Source of the DNA: Pyrenula massariospora
Taxonomy: Eukaryota > Ascomycota > Eurotiomycetes > Pyrenulales > Pyrenulaceae
Reading direction: 5' to 3'
Length of the DNA stretch: 64,000 nt
NCBI GenBank assembly: GCA_021030905.1
Contig: JAGFMI010000006.1
Span: 620,001 to 684,000 of the forward strand
The translations under genes were made by a program, and so were the position numbers. Within the stretch, counting starts at the first letter, position 1, and each line of letters begins with the position of its first letter. Below, piece by piece: positions 1 through 10,743 of this stretch. The notes under the pieces are model-generated. The model searched no databases. It was given only the letters and a program-made list of their open reading frames with translations, and was not told where the DNA came from.

Positions 1-123
1 GTCGTGAAAAAGGAAAAAGGTGCGGATCTATGTGCATACCTCCATCTTCCATCCACATTACATCCAATATGCTTCTTTGAAAATACAAACGCTAAGTTCG
101 AGATGTTGCTGAAAGCGAGAATT

Positions 124-1453
124 CTAGAAGGAGCAGATTGTGTTGAACCTTCTGTCGCTTAGTGGGTTAGGGAAGACCTGAGCGTCGATGAGTCTGAAGA
201 GGTCCCACTCGGCGGCCGATTCCGTCTTGAAGTTCCAGAAGACCCAGCCATTGGTCTCGCGTTCGTAAACGTCCAATTGCGCCTCGATGTAGCCTCTCAT
301 GTCATTCTTGAAGGTGTCATCCCAGGTGTCAATGAAGTTTTTGCCATTGCATGATCCCACACTCGAGCTTCCTGGGAAGGTTCCGTCGTAACGGGCGCCC
401 ACGCCGTAGCCATTGAGAGCAGGGGCACAGTCGGTCATCGCTCCGGTCCATTCTCCCACAATTAGCCATTTGTCTCGGTTCTGTGCATAGGAACCGGCGC
501 TATTGCAGACAGCTTGCCTGTGTTCCCAGGGCTGTTTCTTGACGTTGTCGTTTGTAAATACTTGGTAGACATGGGTGTCTAATATGACTTTTTGAGCACC
601 ATTGTCTGAGGGTGTTAGAAATCCATTCCATTCGCTTGCTGGCAAGAAACCATCGTGTAGGATGACATTAGTATCGCTCACTTGACGTACGCGGTTGTAC
701 CCCGTGCGATAAAAGCTCGAGACAGTGTCCTTCCCGCCAGCGATTTTTGATGTCAGGGGCTCGTTGATCAGCTCGATGGCGACAACAACGTCTTGGTACT
801 CGGGCTTGGCATACTTGTCTGCCATCATGCCGATGATGTCAGTAGTGAAAGAAACACTATCTTGAGCGCCCCATCCCGGAGACGTCTCAGTCGTTTGAAG
901 ATTGAGGAGGCGCTGGCCAGAATTGTCGTAACCGTTTTGGCTGAGCGGGACGCCATGGAGGTCGACCATGACCTTGAGCTTAAGGGATCTTGCCCAGTCA
1001 ATGGCTTTGTCGAGCTGATCCTGTGCTCCCATCACATATGGGTCCCCAGGATACTTTTTAAACGCCCAGTAGCCAATAGGTACACGGATCATGTTGAAGC
1101 CGCTGTTCGCAATCCTCTGCAAATCCGAGTATTGAAGCCAACTGTTCCAATGGTCTTGAAGAATGCTCGCAGCATCTGGATTCTTGGCGCAAAGAGTGTA
1201 TTCATCGACAATCCCTAACGACTGGTCTTGTTGCTGGAAGATGGATGTTGTGATCCATGGTTCGAGGACCAGCCATCCGCCAATGTTGACTCCACGGACC
1301 TTTTGCGACCCAAAGTCGTAGGAAACGTCACGTTTGAACAATGGATTGCTGGAGTACGTTAGTGAGTAAGGAGGATGGAAAGGAGTGACTGCGATCTTAC
1401 GCGGTGGCCACGCCAATTGACAGAAGGGTCATAAGAAGCCTCAGTGATAACAT
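124..1453 (-). CDS. exg1: Secreted exo-1,3-beta-glucanase (GH5)
   Basis: Two exons, 1401-1453 and 124-1348, joined across a 52-nt intron with a CTAAC branch site, give about 425 residues. The short first exon encodes a typical signal peptide (MLSLRLLMTLLSIGVATA). It is followed by a Lys-Arg pair at residues 23-24 that looks like a Kex2 cleavage site, so a short propeptide is probably removed. The mature part starts with the RGVNIGGWLVLEPW block typical of fungal GH5 subfamily 9 enzymes. The acid/base Glu is in LINEP (about E214) and the nucleophile Glu is in VGEW (about E317). Family members release glucose from beta-1,3-glucan ends during wall remodelling or nutrition. Starting at the in-frame ATG inside the intron (1416) would lose the signal peptide, so the upstream exon is preferred. 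Family assignment is firm; the natural substrate is inferred. Confidence 0.93.
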
Positions 1454-3563
1454 CTTCACGGGGCGGCGATGAGTGACTATAGGAGGGGGGAGATGTTTGA
1501 GAGGGTGGGTGGCGCAAGTAGACGCTGAGGAAGTAGTAGGCGAATTCCACGGGGGATAGATTTATTTTGAGTAGTTGTCTCAGGGAATGCGACTTGAGAA
1601 AGTGAGCGAGAGCAACGGATGCAAAAGGGAGTCGGTGGATCCCAATTGATCTACCGATTGGACGGTAAGGTAACGATCAAAGCGGCATAACACCGGACGG
1701 GGAAAGAAAGGATATGGTGATTTAGGTAGGGAACTAGAACGGTAGACTCTATGTGGTGAAACGGGCAGGACCCGGTGATTCTAGAGTTGAAAACGAACGG
1801 GGTGATGTTGTCAAACAAAGAGAGCGCGCGTGGTGATGACGAGGAATGAAGGGGAAACACACTGAGGCAGGCACCGGTGTAGGAAAAGTTGGCAAATACT
1901 TCAGGGTCGCGTCGAGGTATGCGCTGAATGCGGGCATTCCCCCAGGAACGCAGCGGCCGCTGGGTTCATATTGGGATCGTCTGCCTCTCTCCATTGCTGA
2001 GTGGACTTGGACGGTGGAGGGAGGCGGCGCTGCCCAGTGAGGAGGGAGACACTGGAGCAGGAGCTGTAGAAGAAGCTGCACCCCTGACGGCCGCCAGACC
2101 CGCAGAGGCAACGCGAGACAGGCCGGTGCCCAAAGCAGCTTAGCCGGCTGGGAGCAGCTTGCGGCTCGCCTCCGATCGACAGGTGGCTCAGACCGGCCGA
2201 GTGGCGCCAGCGACCTTATTCCTGCACTTTATTCTGCTCGATGGCGCCATTCATGACATCGACGGTGGGACCACAGTGTATTTCGCCGAGGAGTGTCGAC
2301 CTTTTGGAGAGTCTCCGGCATCCACATCTCTTCGCTTGTACAGTTCTCTTCTCAGCGTGCTCATCGGTCCCTGTCCGTACCTGTCAGGTACAGCGACGCT
2401 ACCACTTGAAACGTCGTGTGGTAGCAACTGCATGGGTAGCTGCCCTTAGCTGGCGGGTTCCAGTGTGCGACAAGGGTAGTACAGTTTGAAACGATTGGCG
2501 CTGACCGTTGCAATTTTTGGGAGTTCGCGTTGCGCTATCACGCATCTAGTTCGCTTAAGAAAAATCGCCCGATTGGTGTGTGACCCACAACTCTGGATAA
2601 TGGGGTACTTGTGAGCGCCATCTCGAATTGTTCGCTGGCCCAACAGCCATCGCCCGCATTCTACGCACCGAGTCTCTACGCGTGTTCTTGAGTAAAACGT
2701 ATCGAAGGTTGGTCCTGTCAGCTCTACGAGTCTAGGCACACCAGGCGCTATGAATGAGACCTGAAAATAGAGTGCGACTTCGAGGCTACACCATCTGGAT
2801 ACGAGTTCTCAGCTTCACTGCTAGCCGGGAGGAGGGCCGGCGCTTCGTACTCGGACTTCCAACCTTGGCAAGAGACTTCACCACAACCTTTCAGTACCAA
2901 GCCGCCAGCTCAAGGGAAGACGAACAGGAGCAACAATCCACATTGGGTCTAAATGCAAGGGGCGGGGCTCAAGCTACCCCATTGAAGCGTTTCGAAGCGC
3001 GTTCAAAAACCGAGGCTTCTGCTCCGTCCCACTCAAGGGGAAATCCGCCAAAAAACGCCAGTGCCGAGCCTTGGTCTTGGCAGCTGCTATGAATAGAGCA
3101 GATGCATGACTTTCTCTCGCCTGATTAATTTAATGCGGGTAGATTAGATAGATTAAGTCTGACAACATCGTCATGCTTAGAGATTGTCCTCAATCAACGT
3201 ATAGCTGTAGCATGCAATCGCCCTGCGGTACGACGGTGGACACTATGACGGACGTAAAACCTTGACAGGTCTTACCCAGATGCCACTCCTAGCTTTCCAC
3301 AGCTAAAATTTGAGCACCTGGCCTTTGAGGCTTAAGAATGACTCATATCGTGTCTGCCCAAATCAACTTTATTGGCGCTATTGGCGTTGATCTCACTCAC
3401 TGTAAAGCGCACGCTTCATTATGTACACTTGACTTCGACAGTCGACTACCCAGCTCACGCAAACCCTATGCCAAATACCCAGACTCTTCTGACCGTGTTG
3501 AAGCATATCAAGCGATGGCCACATCTTTTAGGAGCGCTTCATAATTCACCTCTGGTCAATATC
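1454..3563. other. Intergenic region between RAD50 3' end and the glucanase start
   Basis: About 2.1 kb without a supportable gene. It must hold the glucanase promoter and the RAD50 terminator. Open frames here are short, show no recognisable family and lack plausible splice partners. No repeat family or RNA gene was seen. Confidence 0.6.
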
Positions 3564-6500
3564 TTACAAGACATCCATGACCGATTGTCGCTCAATAATC
3601 GACTTTTCGAGCTGATTGCGCGAGACACGGTAGTAGTCGTCGCAAAGATCACCGCACTGCATATGTCGCAGGAACTCCTCGTCGTGCGTGATGACGATCA
3701 TCTGAAAATTAGCTTGCGTCTCTCGGGCTTTGATAATATCGTGTAGCGAAATGGCCAAAGCTTGAATGTTGTCTCGATCAAGATTCGTAGTCGGCTCATC
3801 TAGTGCAATCATCCCGCAATTCGTTCCAAAACATTCAGCCAGCGCCAGCCGAATGATGATACTGGCTAGGACCTTTTGCCCGGCACTGCATCGCCCACGC
3901 ATGTCCATCTCAGCCATGTTCTTGACCATGCACACTCGGTAATTGTAAGACCGGTTGCCCTTGGCATTCTCATGGTCCGAGCGAATCAATATTGTATCGA
4001 CATCTGTGCCTTGATATGTCTTCTGCCAAAGCTCCTCAATGATCTGATTGATCTCTTCCATCTTGAGACTATGATACTTCATGATGGCCTTGTCCAAAGC
4101 TCCTCCATAACGCCCAAGATCTTCTACGGCAGCCTTGGTCGTCTCTACCTTGATGTGCTCTTCTTTGTACCGATGAGCAGCGTCTTTGAAATCTGTCTCC
4201 CAATCTGCGATTAGCTCGCGCAACTGAACATCCTTAGATTTCATTTCGCCCATTTTGCCTTCCCGTTGTGCCGATAAGATATGGTACTCATTGCTTAGAC
4301 GCTTTGATTCTGCCTGAAATCGATCACGATCTACCTCCGCGTTCTTCGTTGAGAGCTCTTCTATCTCTTCTTCGAGGTTCTTCAAAGCCTGGACGTTCTG
4401 TCGGTATCGCAAATTATCAGAGTATTGTCTCCGAGTTGCCTCTGAATCTCCTAGTTGCTGTTCAATCCTTTTGACTGCCCGGGCGACGTTCTCTTGCTCC
4501 TTCTCTAGCCGTATAACCTCCGAATCCAAAGATTTTAATTCTTGCTGGCACCTCAACAACTGATGCGGACCCCCTCGCTCAATGTAGCTTCGGATCTCAT
4601 TATTAGCCAAACTCAGAGACTGAAAACTTTCTGAAACCTGAGATTTCTCGCGGTCTAGCTCGCGTTCTCGTCTATGTGCTCGATCACAAATATCATCGTA
4701 CTTCGCTTGCGCCTTCTCCACTTCTTGCTTGAGGCTCACGATATCAGCATCTGCTTTCTCGATTTGGCGGCGTTGTTTCTGATTGCTGCTCTTGAATTCT
4801 TCTATTCTTGCGGCATGACCTGCCTTCTTCTCAAGCTCAAACTTAGCAGTGCTGAGTTCGTTGCTCACGCGACTCAACTCAATCTCAAGATTGTTAACGG
4901 TTGTGCGTGACTGGTCACGTTCAGCTGTAAGTTGTGAGATAGCCTGTTTTGCGAGCCGAATGCTCTCTCCAATAGAGTTGATATCATTTTGTATGTCTTC
5001 TAGGGTTCGAGAAAGGCCCTGGGAAGCTTGCTGGGTCGATAAATTGTCAATCTGAGCCTGGTAGCTTTCAACATCTTCAAAGTGTTTGGCAATAGTTGAC
5101 ACTGTCCGCGATAAGGTCTCTAGATCTTGCTTCTTCTCTTTACGGTCCGAAACAGAGTCATCCCACTCCTCATGCTTTCCAAGAAGTGCAGTTCTCTGTT
5201 CTTCCAACTGGGATTCTTGTTTCTTGAGGATCGGGATATCATTCTCTGATAACCGTTTCCAAATCTCATAATGCACGCCCGCGTCTTTCATTTGAGACAG
5301 AGCGTTCTCTGCTTCCGCAATTTGATTGCCATTGTCCGAATTCCTTGCTTTCTGTATGAGGTCCCGCAACCGATCCCGATACTGGTCCTCCTTATCTTTG
5401 AAACGCCGGCCGCATTGTCGGCATGCGTGTTCTTTATCGAGATATGTCAGTGATCCATTGAACCAATCTTCTAGTCCGGCATAGCTCTTAAGTTCGGATT
5501 TAATGTTTTGTAGTGCGCGGTGCGTTTGATCAAGCCTCTGTGCATATTCAGATGGTTCCCCCTTAATTGCTTTAGAAATTTGATGTTCTGTAGATTTCAA
5601 GTCCGTTGATTTGCTGTTCAAGTCAGCTCGTAGCTTGCGAAGAGAGAAATCTATTTGCTCTAGCTCTCGAGAAACGGCCTCACGATCCCTCTCCGTGGAC
5701 TCGAGGTCTTCGTTTCGCAGGCGGAGGGATTCCTGGTAGAGTCTATCGATAGTACTAGGCTGCCAGCCTTTTTGAATTAGGCTGCTGATGCGGTCACCGT
5801 GTGCATCCGACAGAATCTGGATACTATGCTCGCGCTCCTTTAACTCCTTTTTCAGGTGCGCTAAATGGGCCAGCTCGCTTGCTCGTTTTGTGCTCTGGAT
5901 GAGTTCCTCGTTGAGTTTCTTATTCTCCTCTTCCAATCGATGAAGCTGAAAGTTCGCGTCGGAAAGACTCTTGTCCCAGGAAGCAGCTTCCATCATTCTC
6001 TTTGCGCTGCTCAACTTTTCAGTTGTCTCCATCAATCTGGATTCTGTGACCGCTTTGCTACCCTCATCGATACGGATCTGATCCATCTTCGCCTGGAAGA
6101 CTTGAGATTCGCTGTCGTTTTCCGCCATCTGTTTCTTTGACGCTGCTTTGACATCCTGTAACGCAGATCTCCTCTGCGTAAGCTGGTTAAGGCTACTAAG
6201 AGCATCTCCTTTACCTCGGTCATTCTCTTCTTTTGCTCGTTGAAGCGCGGATGCCGAGTCTTTCAAAGTCTTTTGAAGCTTTTGCATGAAATCTTCAAAT
6301 TGGCGGTCGTCGGATACGTCATTGAATCCTCGCATTTGATGCCTTCCGGCAGCCTCCTTGGTAACGTCTCTTCGATTTAAAAGCTGCCGCTCATACTGGG
6401 CCTTCTCACCTTCGTACTGACCACGTTCGATTTGCTTCCCGGCCTGTGTCCTCCGAAGACCTTCAATTTGCTGTCTCAGTTCCAGGGCTTGTTGGTTTTG

Positions 6501-7519
6501 AGACTTCTCCTGGTCGCGGTACTGAGCAACGCGCTCGTCAAACTGTTCTAAAGTGGACTTTAGCCATTCATCAGATTCATTGACTTGATCTAAATGCTTC
6601 TCGAGATCCCTGATGGTTGATTCTTTGGTTTGGGCTTCGTAGCGCTTGGCTTCTAAGGCCGCAAGGATCTCAGAGTAGCTCGCAGCTTCTTTCCAAGTCT
6701 TGTCGGCAAGATCCCTTGCCCGTTCCATGTCCGTAGAGAGTTGCGCACATTCTTCTCTCAGCGCCTCAATGTCGTCCTGGAGCTTTATTGATCGCTTCTC
6801 GTTCTATTTCTTCTAAGCCTCTCACCTTTCAATTTGATCACGGAACTTACTTTTGTAGCTCTCTCCTTGTCAACCTTGGCGGTCTGCTCATGGATCTTGT
6901 ATTTGGCCAGCTCTTCGTTCTGCTTCTTCCTGAGCTGCTTGATGTTGTCAATGGCTTTGGTGTACTTCAGAGCTTCAAATATCTCATCAAACTTCTTCTT
7001 GAGCACGGAGGGCTCACTCATTGGCCACAAGCTCTCATCCTGGTGGCAGAAGATCACATTGTCTAACACAGCCCTGGATACTCCGAGATATTGGGGCAAG
7101 ATCTGATCGAGTTCCGCAACGCGCGACGAGATCACGGTCCGCTCGTTGGCTTTCTCTTTTGATTTCATGGCCAGAGCACATTCCAGAGTTTTCTGTTGAC
7201 GGGTGGTCTTCTTGACCGTCAGTGATAGATTCCGAGTTGCGGTCATTGTGGTACCCGAGGTGGCCTTGAATTGGAGTTGAACCTGAGCCAGTACCTCGGG
7301 CACTTTCTGGATTTTCGGATCGTGGATGAAAGCCCCGCCTTTGCTATTGGGCGGCAATTCTCCCGTGGTGGCATATTTAAGACACTCGATAATTGTGGTC
7401 TTGCCAGATCCATTGAGCCCGACAATCAGGGTGAGCGGACCTTCAAATTTGATGCGCTGGATCCCCTCTGGATCGAAGGCACGGACGCCTCTAATGTTGA
7501 GCTTCTCGAGACTCGACAT
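3564..7519 (-). CDS. rad50: DNA double-strand break repair ATPase RAD50
   Basis: Two exons, 6851-7519 and 3564-6803, separated by a 47-nt phase-0 intron, give about 1302 residues, the normal RAD50 size. The start [13 protein letters not shown] fits the family; the open frame extends upstream but that part lacks family similarity. The N-terminal ATPase half has the Walker A motif GLNGSGKTT. Long coiled coils flank a zinc-hook CRQC at about residues 684-687. The C-terminal half has the ABC signature region and the Walker B/D-loop block [13 protein letters not shown]50 tethers broken ends with MRE11 and NBS1/XRS2 and supports ATM/Tel1 signalling in the nucleus. It is divergent from the white collar gene, with a 486-bp shared upstream region. 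All key motifs are present and no break is seen. Confidence 0.97.
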
Positions 7520-8005
7520 TCCGCTCTCAAAAGCAACTTGAAGACATTTGAAATGCAAAGGTTCGCCTCGGGATTGATCTTTGGGTATGTGTCCGTTGGC
7601 GAAGAGCTGGTTCTTGTCTACCTCAAGTAGGTACCTATGGTAAAGCTGGTCAGGGGGGGTCCGGCCGCGGGTGCCTGCGCGTGTGGCGCGTCGCTGCACG
7701 TCCTTTTTGCCACGCTCCGCACGCGGTTCACGTGATCTTCCATACTGCCATCGTTATCGTCCCGCCCCCGGCCCTGGTCCTTCAGCGATGCGACTATTAT
7801 GAGATACGTCGACAAAGCGCCGCTGACCTTGTTACAGTGGACCCCATCTCTGTGTGAAGGCCCAGCAACGGTCCTGAATGATCACTGTGCTCTTCCCGTG
7901 TCATCCCTCTCTATGTCACTCGAGATCTACGGGAAGTATTAGTGAAGCGCTTTGTCCATCGGAAACGTTCACGACAGGTCAACGGAATTTCGTCGCGTTG
8001 ACCTG
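7520..8005. promoter_or_regulatory. Shared divergent upstream region of RAD50 and WC-2
   Basis: 486 bp lie between the two start codons and must carry both promoters. No specific operator could be supported by eye. A non-coding 5' exon of the WC-2 gene cannot be excluded. Confidence 0.5.
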
Positions 8006-9343
8006 ATGGATACCTCAGCTCTAGCTGCCAATGCGGGGGTGGTAGATCTGAAAGATGTGGCCGCGGAGGATAGCGTTATGCCATCCATAGAGCAAGGTTC
8101 CAACCTCGCGCAGGATGGCAATGACCAGACCGACGGTAATACAGTAGGGCACGACCTTTCTGGCCCTGGTGCGGGTCCTTTACCGACAGGATTTGGCATC
8201 CAGCCTGCTGGGAGCGGAGGAAGCACTCTTACCGAATTCACAAAACGACGAAATTGGTCTCAACGTGTGCTGGAGGAATTGAAAGATTTCCTCTATATTC
8301 TCACCCCAGATGGTCGGCTCTTGTACGTTTCGCCGTCCAGCAAGATTTTGACTGGCTACGAACAAGGAGCACTTGTGAGCAAATTCATCGTAGATTTCAT
8401 ACATCCGGACGACAGCAGCTCCTTCGTCCGGGAATTCAATGAATCTATAGCTTCAGGGAACCCACTCCGTTTCTTCTACCGGTTTCGAAAGGTCGATGGA
8501 ACGTACATGATTTTTGAGTCTCATGGACATCCTCACCTCACGTCTGAAGCTTCCATGTATGGCCCGAAAAATGCCGCTGGGTTTTGTCGTGGATTCTTTA
8601 TGATGAGCAGACCTTACCCAACCAAAAATGCCGAGCTCCTAGACTCATTTCTCGAACACAAAGTCGAGAATGAGCGACTCACACGCCGGATTGCAGAGCT
8701 TCGGCGTGAAGAACAAGAAGACATCGAACAGCAGCAACGTCAATGGGCTCGAGGCTCAGGTAGCAATGAAGAGGCTCCTTCAGACGCTCCAGGTGTCGAT
8801 ATTCAGAATCGTCGGTCTTCATCCGCCCAATCGGGGCAGTCAGGGGATTACAATGGCATGCCGCCGCCGGCAAAGCCATCCATATCGAACACTGCTCTAA
8901 CACAGCAGAATCTCGAGGAAGCAAACGCAAGCTCCAAGGTAGATAGTATCACGGACAAGATGGCGCGTTACGAGGGAGCAAACCACATCGAAGGCATTGA
9001 AATGCTAACAGGCCTACGCTACCGAGACGGAGAACGGTCTCAGGGTATTAGCACCGGCGACATGAGCCCGATGCTTATTCGCGGCGATGCAGGCATCGCC
9101 ATCCCGGTGGACAAGGAAACCCGGGGCAGTGGGGACAAAAAGAAGAAAGTCAAAGCTGCAGACGAGTACGTTTGCACCGACTGTGGCACGCTGGATTCGC
9201 CAGAATGGAGAAAGGGCCCAAATGGGCCAAAAACTTTGTGCAATGCCTGTGGTTTGCGTTGGGCCAAAAAAGAAAAAAAGCGGACAAACTCAGGTCACCC
9301 ACCACCGTCTCTGCCGGTAGGGGTTAGTAGCGGAAGTGGTTAG
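8006..9343 (+). CDS. wc-2: White collar 2 photoreceptor-complex transcription factor
   Basis: A single open exon gives about 445 residues from the ATG at 8006; the frame is open further upstream but only from a TTG. A PAS domain lies at about residues 88-180 ([23 protein letters not shown]). A charged Glu/Gln-rich segment follows. The GATA-type zinc finger near residues 388-413 has spacing C-x2-C-x18-C-x2-C, followed by a basic KKEKKR stretch. The order PAS then x18 finger is that of WC-2/LreB/Cwc-2, which binds WC-1 through PAS domains and drives light-responsive and circadian transcription. No LOV domain is present, so it is not WC-1. Neurospora WC-2 is longer, mainly in low-complexity ends. 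It converges with PP4R2, with only 102 bp between stop codons. Confidence 0.93.
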   Translation: MDTSALAANAGVVDLKDVAAEDSVMPSIEQGSNLAQDGNDQTDGNTVGHDLSGPGAGPLPTGFGIQPAGSGGSTLTEFTKRRNWSQRVLEELKDFLYILTPDGRLLYVSPSSKILTGYEQGALVSKFIVDFIHPDDSSSFVREFNESIASGNPLRFFYRFRKVDGTYMIFESHGHPHLTSEASMYGPKNAAGFCRGFFMMSRPYPTKNAELLDSFLEHKVENERLTRRIAELRREEQEDIEQQQRQWARGSGSNEEAPSDAPGVDIQNRRSSSAQSGQSGDYNGMPPPAKPSISNTALTQQNLEEANASSKVDSITDKMARYEGANHIEGIEMLTGLRYRDGERSQGISTGDMSPMLIRGDAGIAIPVDKETRGSGDKKKKVKAADEYVCTDCGTLDSPEWRKGPNGPKTLCNACGLRWAKKEKKRTNSGHPPPSLPVGVSSGSG

Positions 9344-9445
9344 TTCACTATGAGCTCTATAACATTATATGCACTCATCGGCGTTGGCTCCCACTAAGGA
9401 CTATGCACGGCATTTCTTCCGGACAACATTTCGATATTTAGGCGC

Positions 9446-10743
9446 TCATAAAGCCGTGGTGTCGGAAGCATCAGGACCTTCATTTTCCCCGGTCTCGTCG
9501 GCCTTTACGTCCTCCTCGCGCTTGCCATCAACGTCTGTCAGAACGATGTCTCCATCACTTTGCGACTTTTTAGGAGGATTCTCAGAGTCTTGCGGCGTTG
9601 TCTCAGGCTGCTTTCTGTTTAGTTGCAGTTCCACATCCTGGCCATCCTGAAGACCCATATCTTCGACACCAACTACGTTGGGACCAGTCGCATGCGGTGC
9701 GGTATCTTCGACTCCGTCATCTAGTTCACCACTCCCTTCAGCCCTGCCACTGGCGTGGCTTACCGGGACAATGCCCGCTTCCTGTTCCCGTCGTATCAAT
9801 TCACCTTGGGTAACAGCCCCATCTCCTCTCTCGGGGATGAGTTCATTTGAGAGTTCCGAGTCTAAATTATCACTTCTTGGAGATGATAATGATGCCGTGT
9901 CGCCATTCCTTAGCCACGGTATAGGAGTGAGCAATGCCCCTCCGAGGGACTCGTCGCTTCCGAGACCGTCACTTGAAGAGAACATTGACCAACTGCTTCC
10001 CGGTCCACCGTTATTCCCATTTTGTATCCCATTTACCATTGCTGCATCCACCATGCTTGGTGGTAATGGTTGTGCGGTTGGCAAGGGGAAAATATCCGCG
10101 GTGGAAGAGACGGACACAGCACGGTCCACGGCGCGAAGCCATGCGGGCAGTGTCCGATAATGCTTGGTAGGAGAAAGGACTAGTTCCGCAAGTCTTTGAA
10201 TAGTATGAGGAGGCTTGGTGGAGAAGCTGGAGCGGAGGGTCGAGGTGATGGATTCAAGTTGAGAAATGAGCAGCTCAGGGATGTCAGGTACATCGGTTTG
10301 AGAAGGAGGTTGCGAGTCGGGAATATGTGTAATGTTCGTCGCGGTAGATGAGTCAAACGGGGGAATGGGTGGGAGCGGGCGCGAGGTCTGATTCTGAGCA
10401 GCTTCGCCTGTCGAGGAGGCTTGGTCCGCATGTGTGTCCGTCTTCATCTCTGAGTCGCTGGCCGGCTGATATAAGGGTAGATCATCTTGGGGAGGCTTGA
10501 TGGGTAAGGGGAAATCGTAATGAACGATCTAGACTCGTAGATGTCAACAACGTATTTTTTCAATTCTTCGGCCTTCAGAGTCCCACCTCATTAAGCCGTG
10601 CGAGTAACGGTTCGAGCAGTGCAGGCCATTTGGCACTGGGAATGTGTGAGCACATTTTCATCGCACACTTGCGTTCTGAATACATACTAGTCCATGAACC
10701 CATCTTGAGCAACCTGATCTAAGGAGTCTTGATCCAAAGACAT
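9446..10743 (-). CDS. Protein phosphatase 4 core regulatory subunit R2
   Basis: Three exons, 10688-10743, 10587-10635 and 9446-10528, were rebuilt from splice signals (introns 52 and 58 nt) and give about 395 residues. The first two small exons encode MSLDQDSLDQVAQDGFMD and then YAKWPALLEPLLARLNE, which join cleanly in frame to the long exon. The PPP4R2 core at about residues 143-177 (HTIQRLAELVLSPTKHYRT) matches the family pattern FTIQRLCEL...Y. The rest is acidic and Ser/Thr-rich. R2 targets the PP4 catalytic subunit; in yeast and mammals PP4 dephosphorylates gamma-H2A(X) and checkpoint kinases. Beginning at the ATG inside exon 3 (10447) would drop the conserved N-terminus. Family is well supported; the two 5' exons are moderately so. 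Confidence 0.85.

Noticed and set aside
9678-10160. 160-codon + strand frame
   Set aside because: Antisense shadow of the PP4R2 coding exon.
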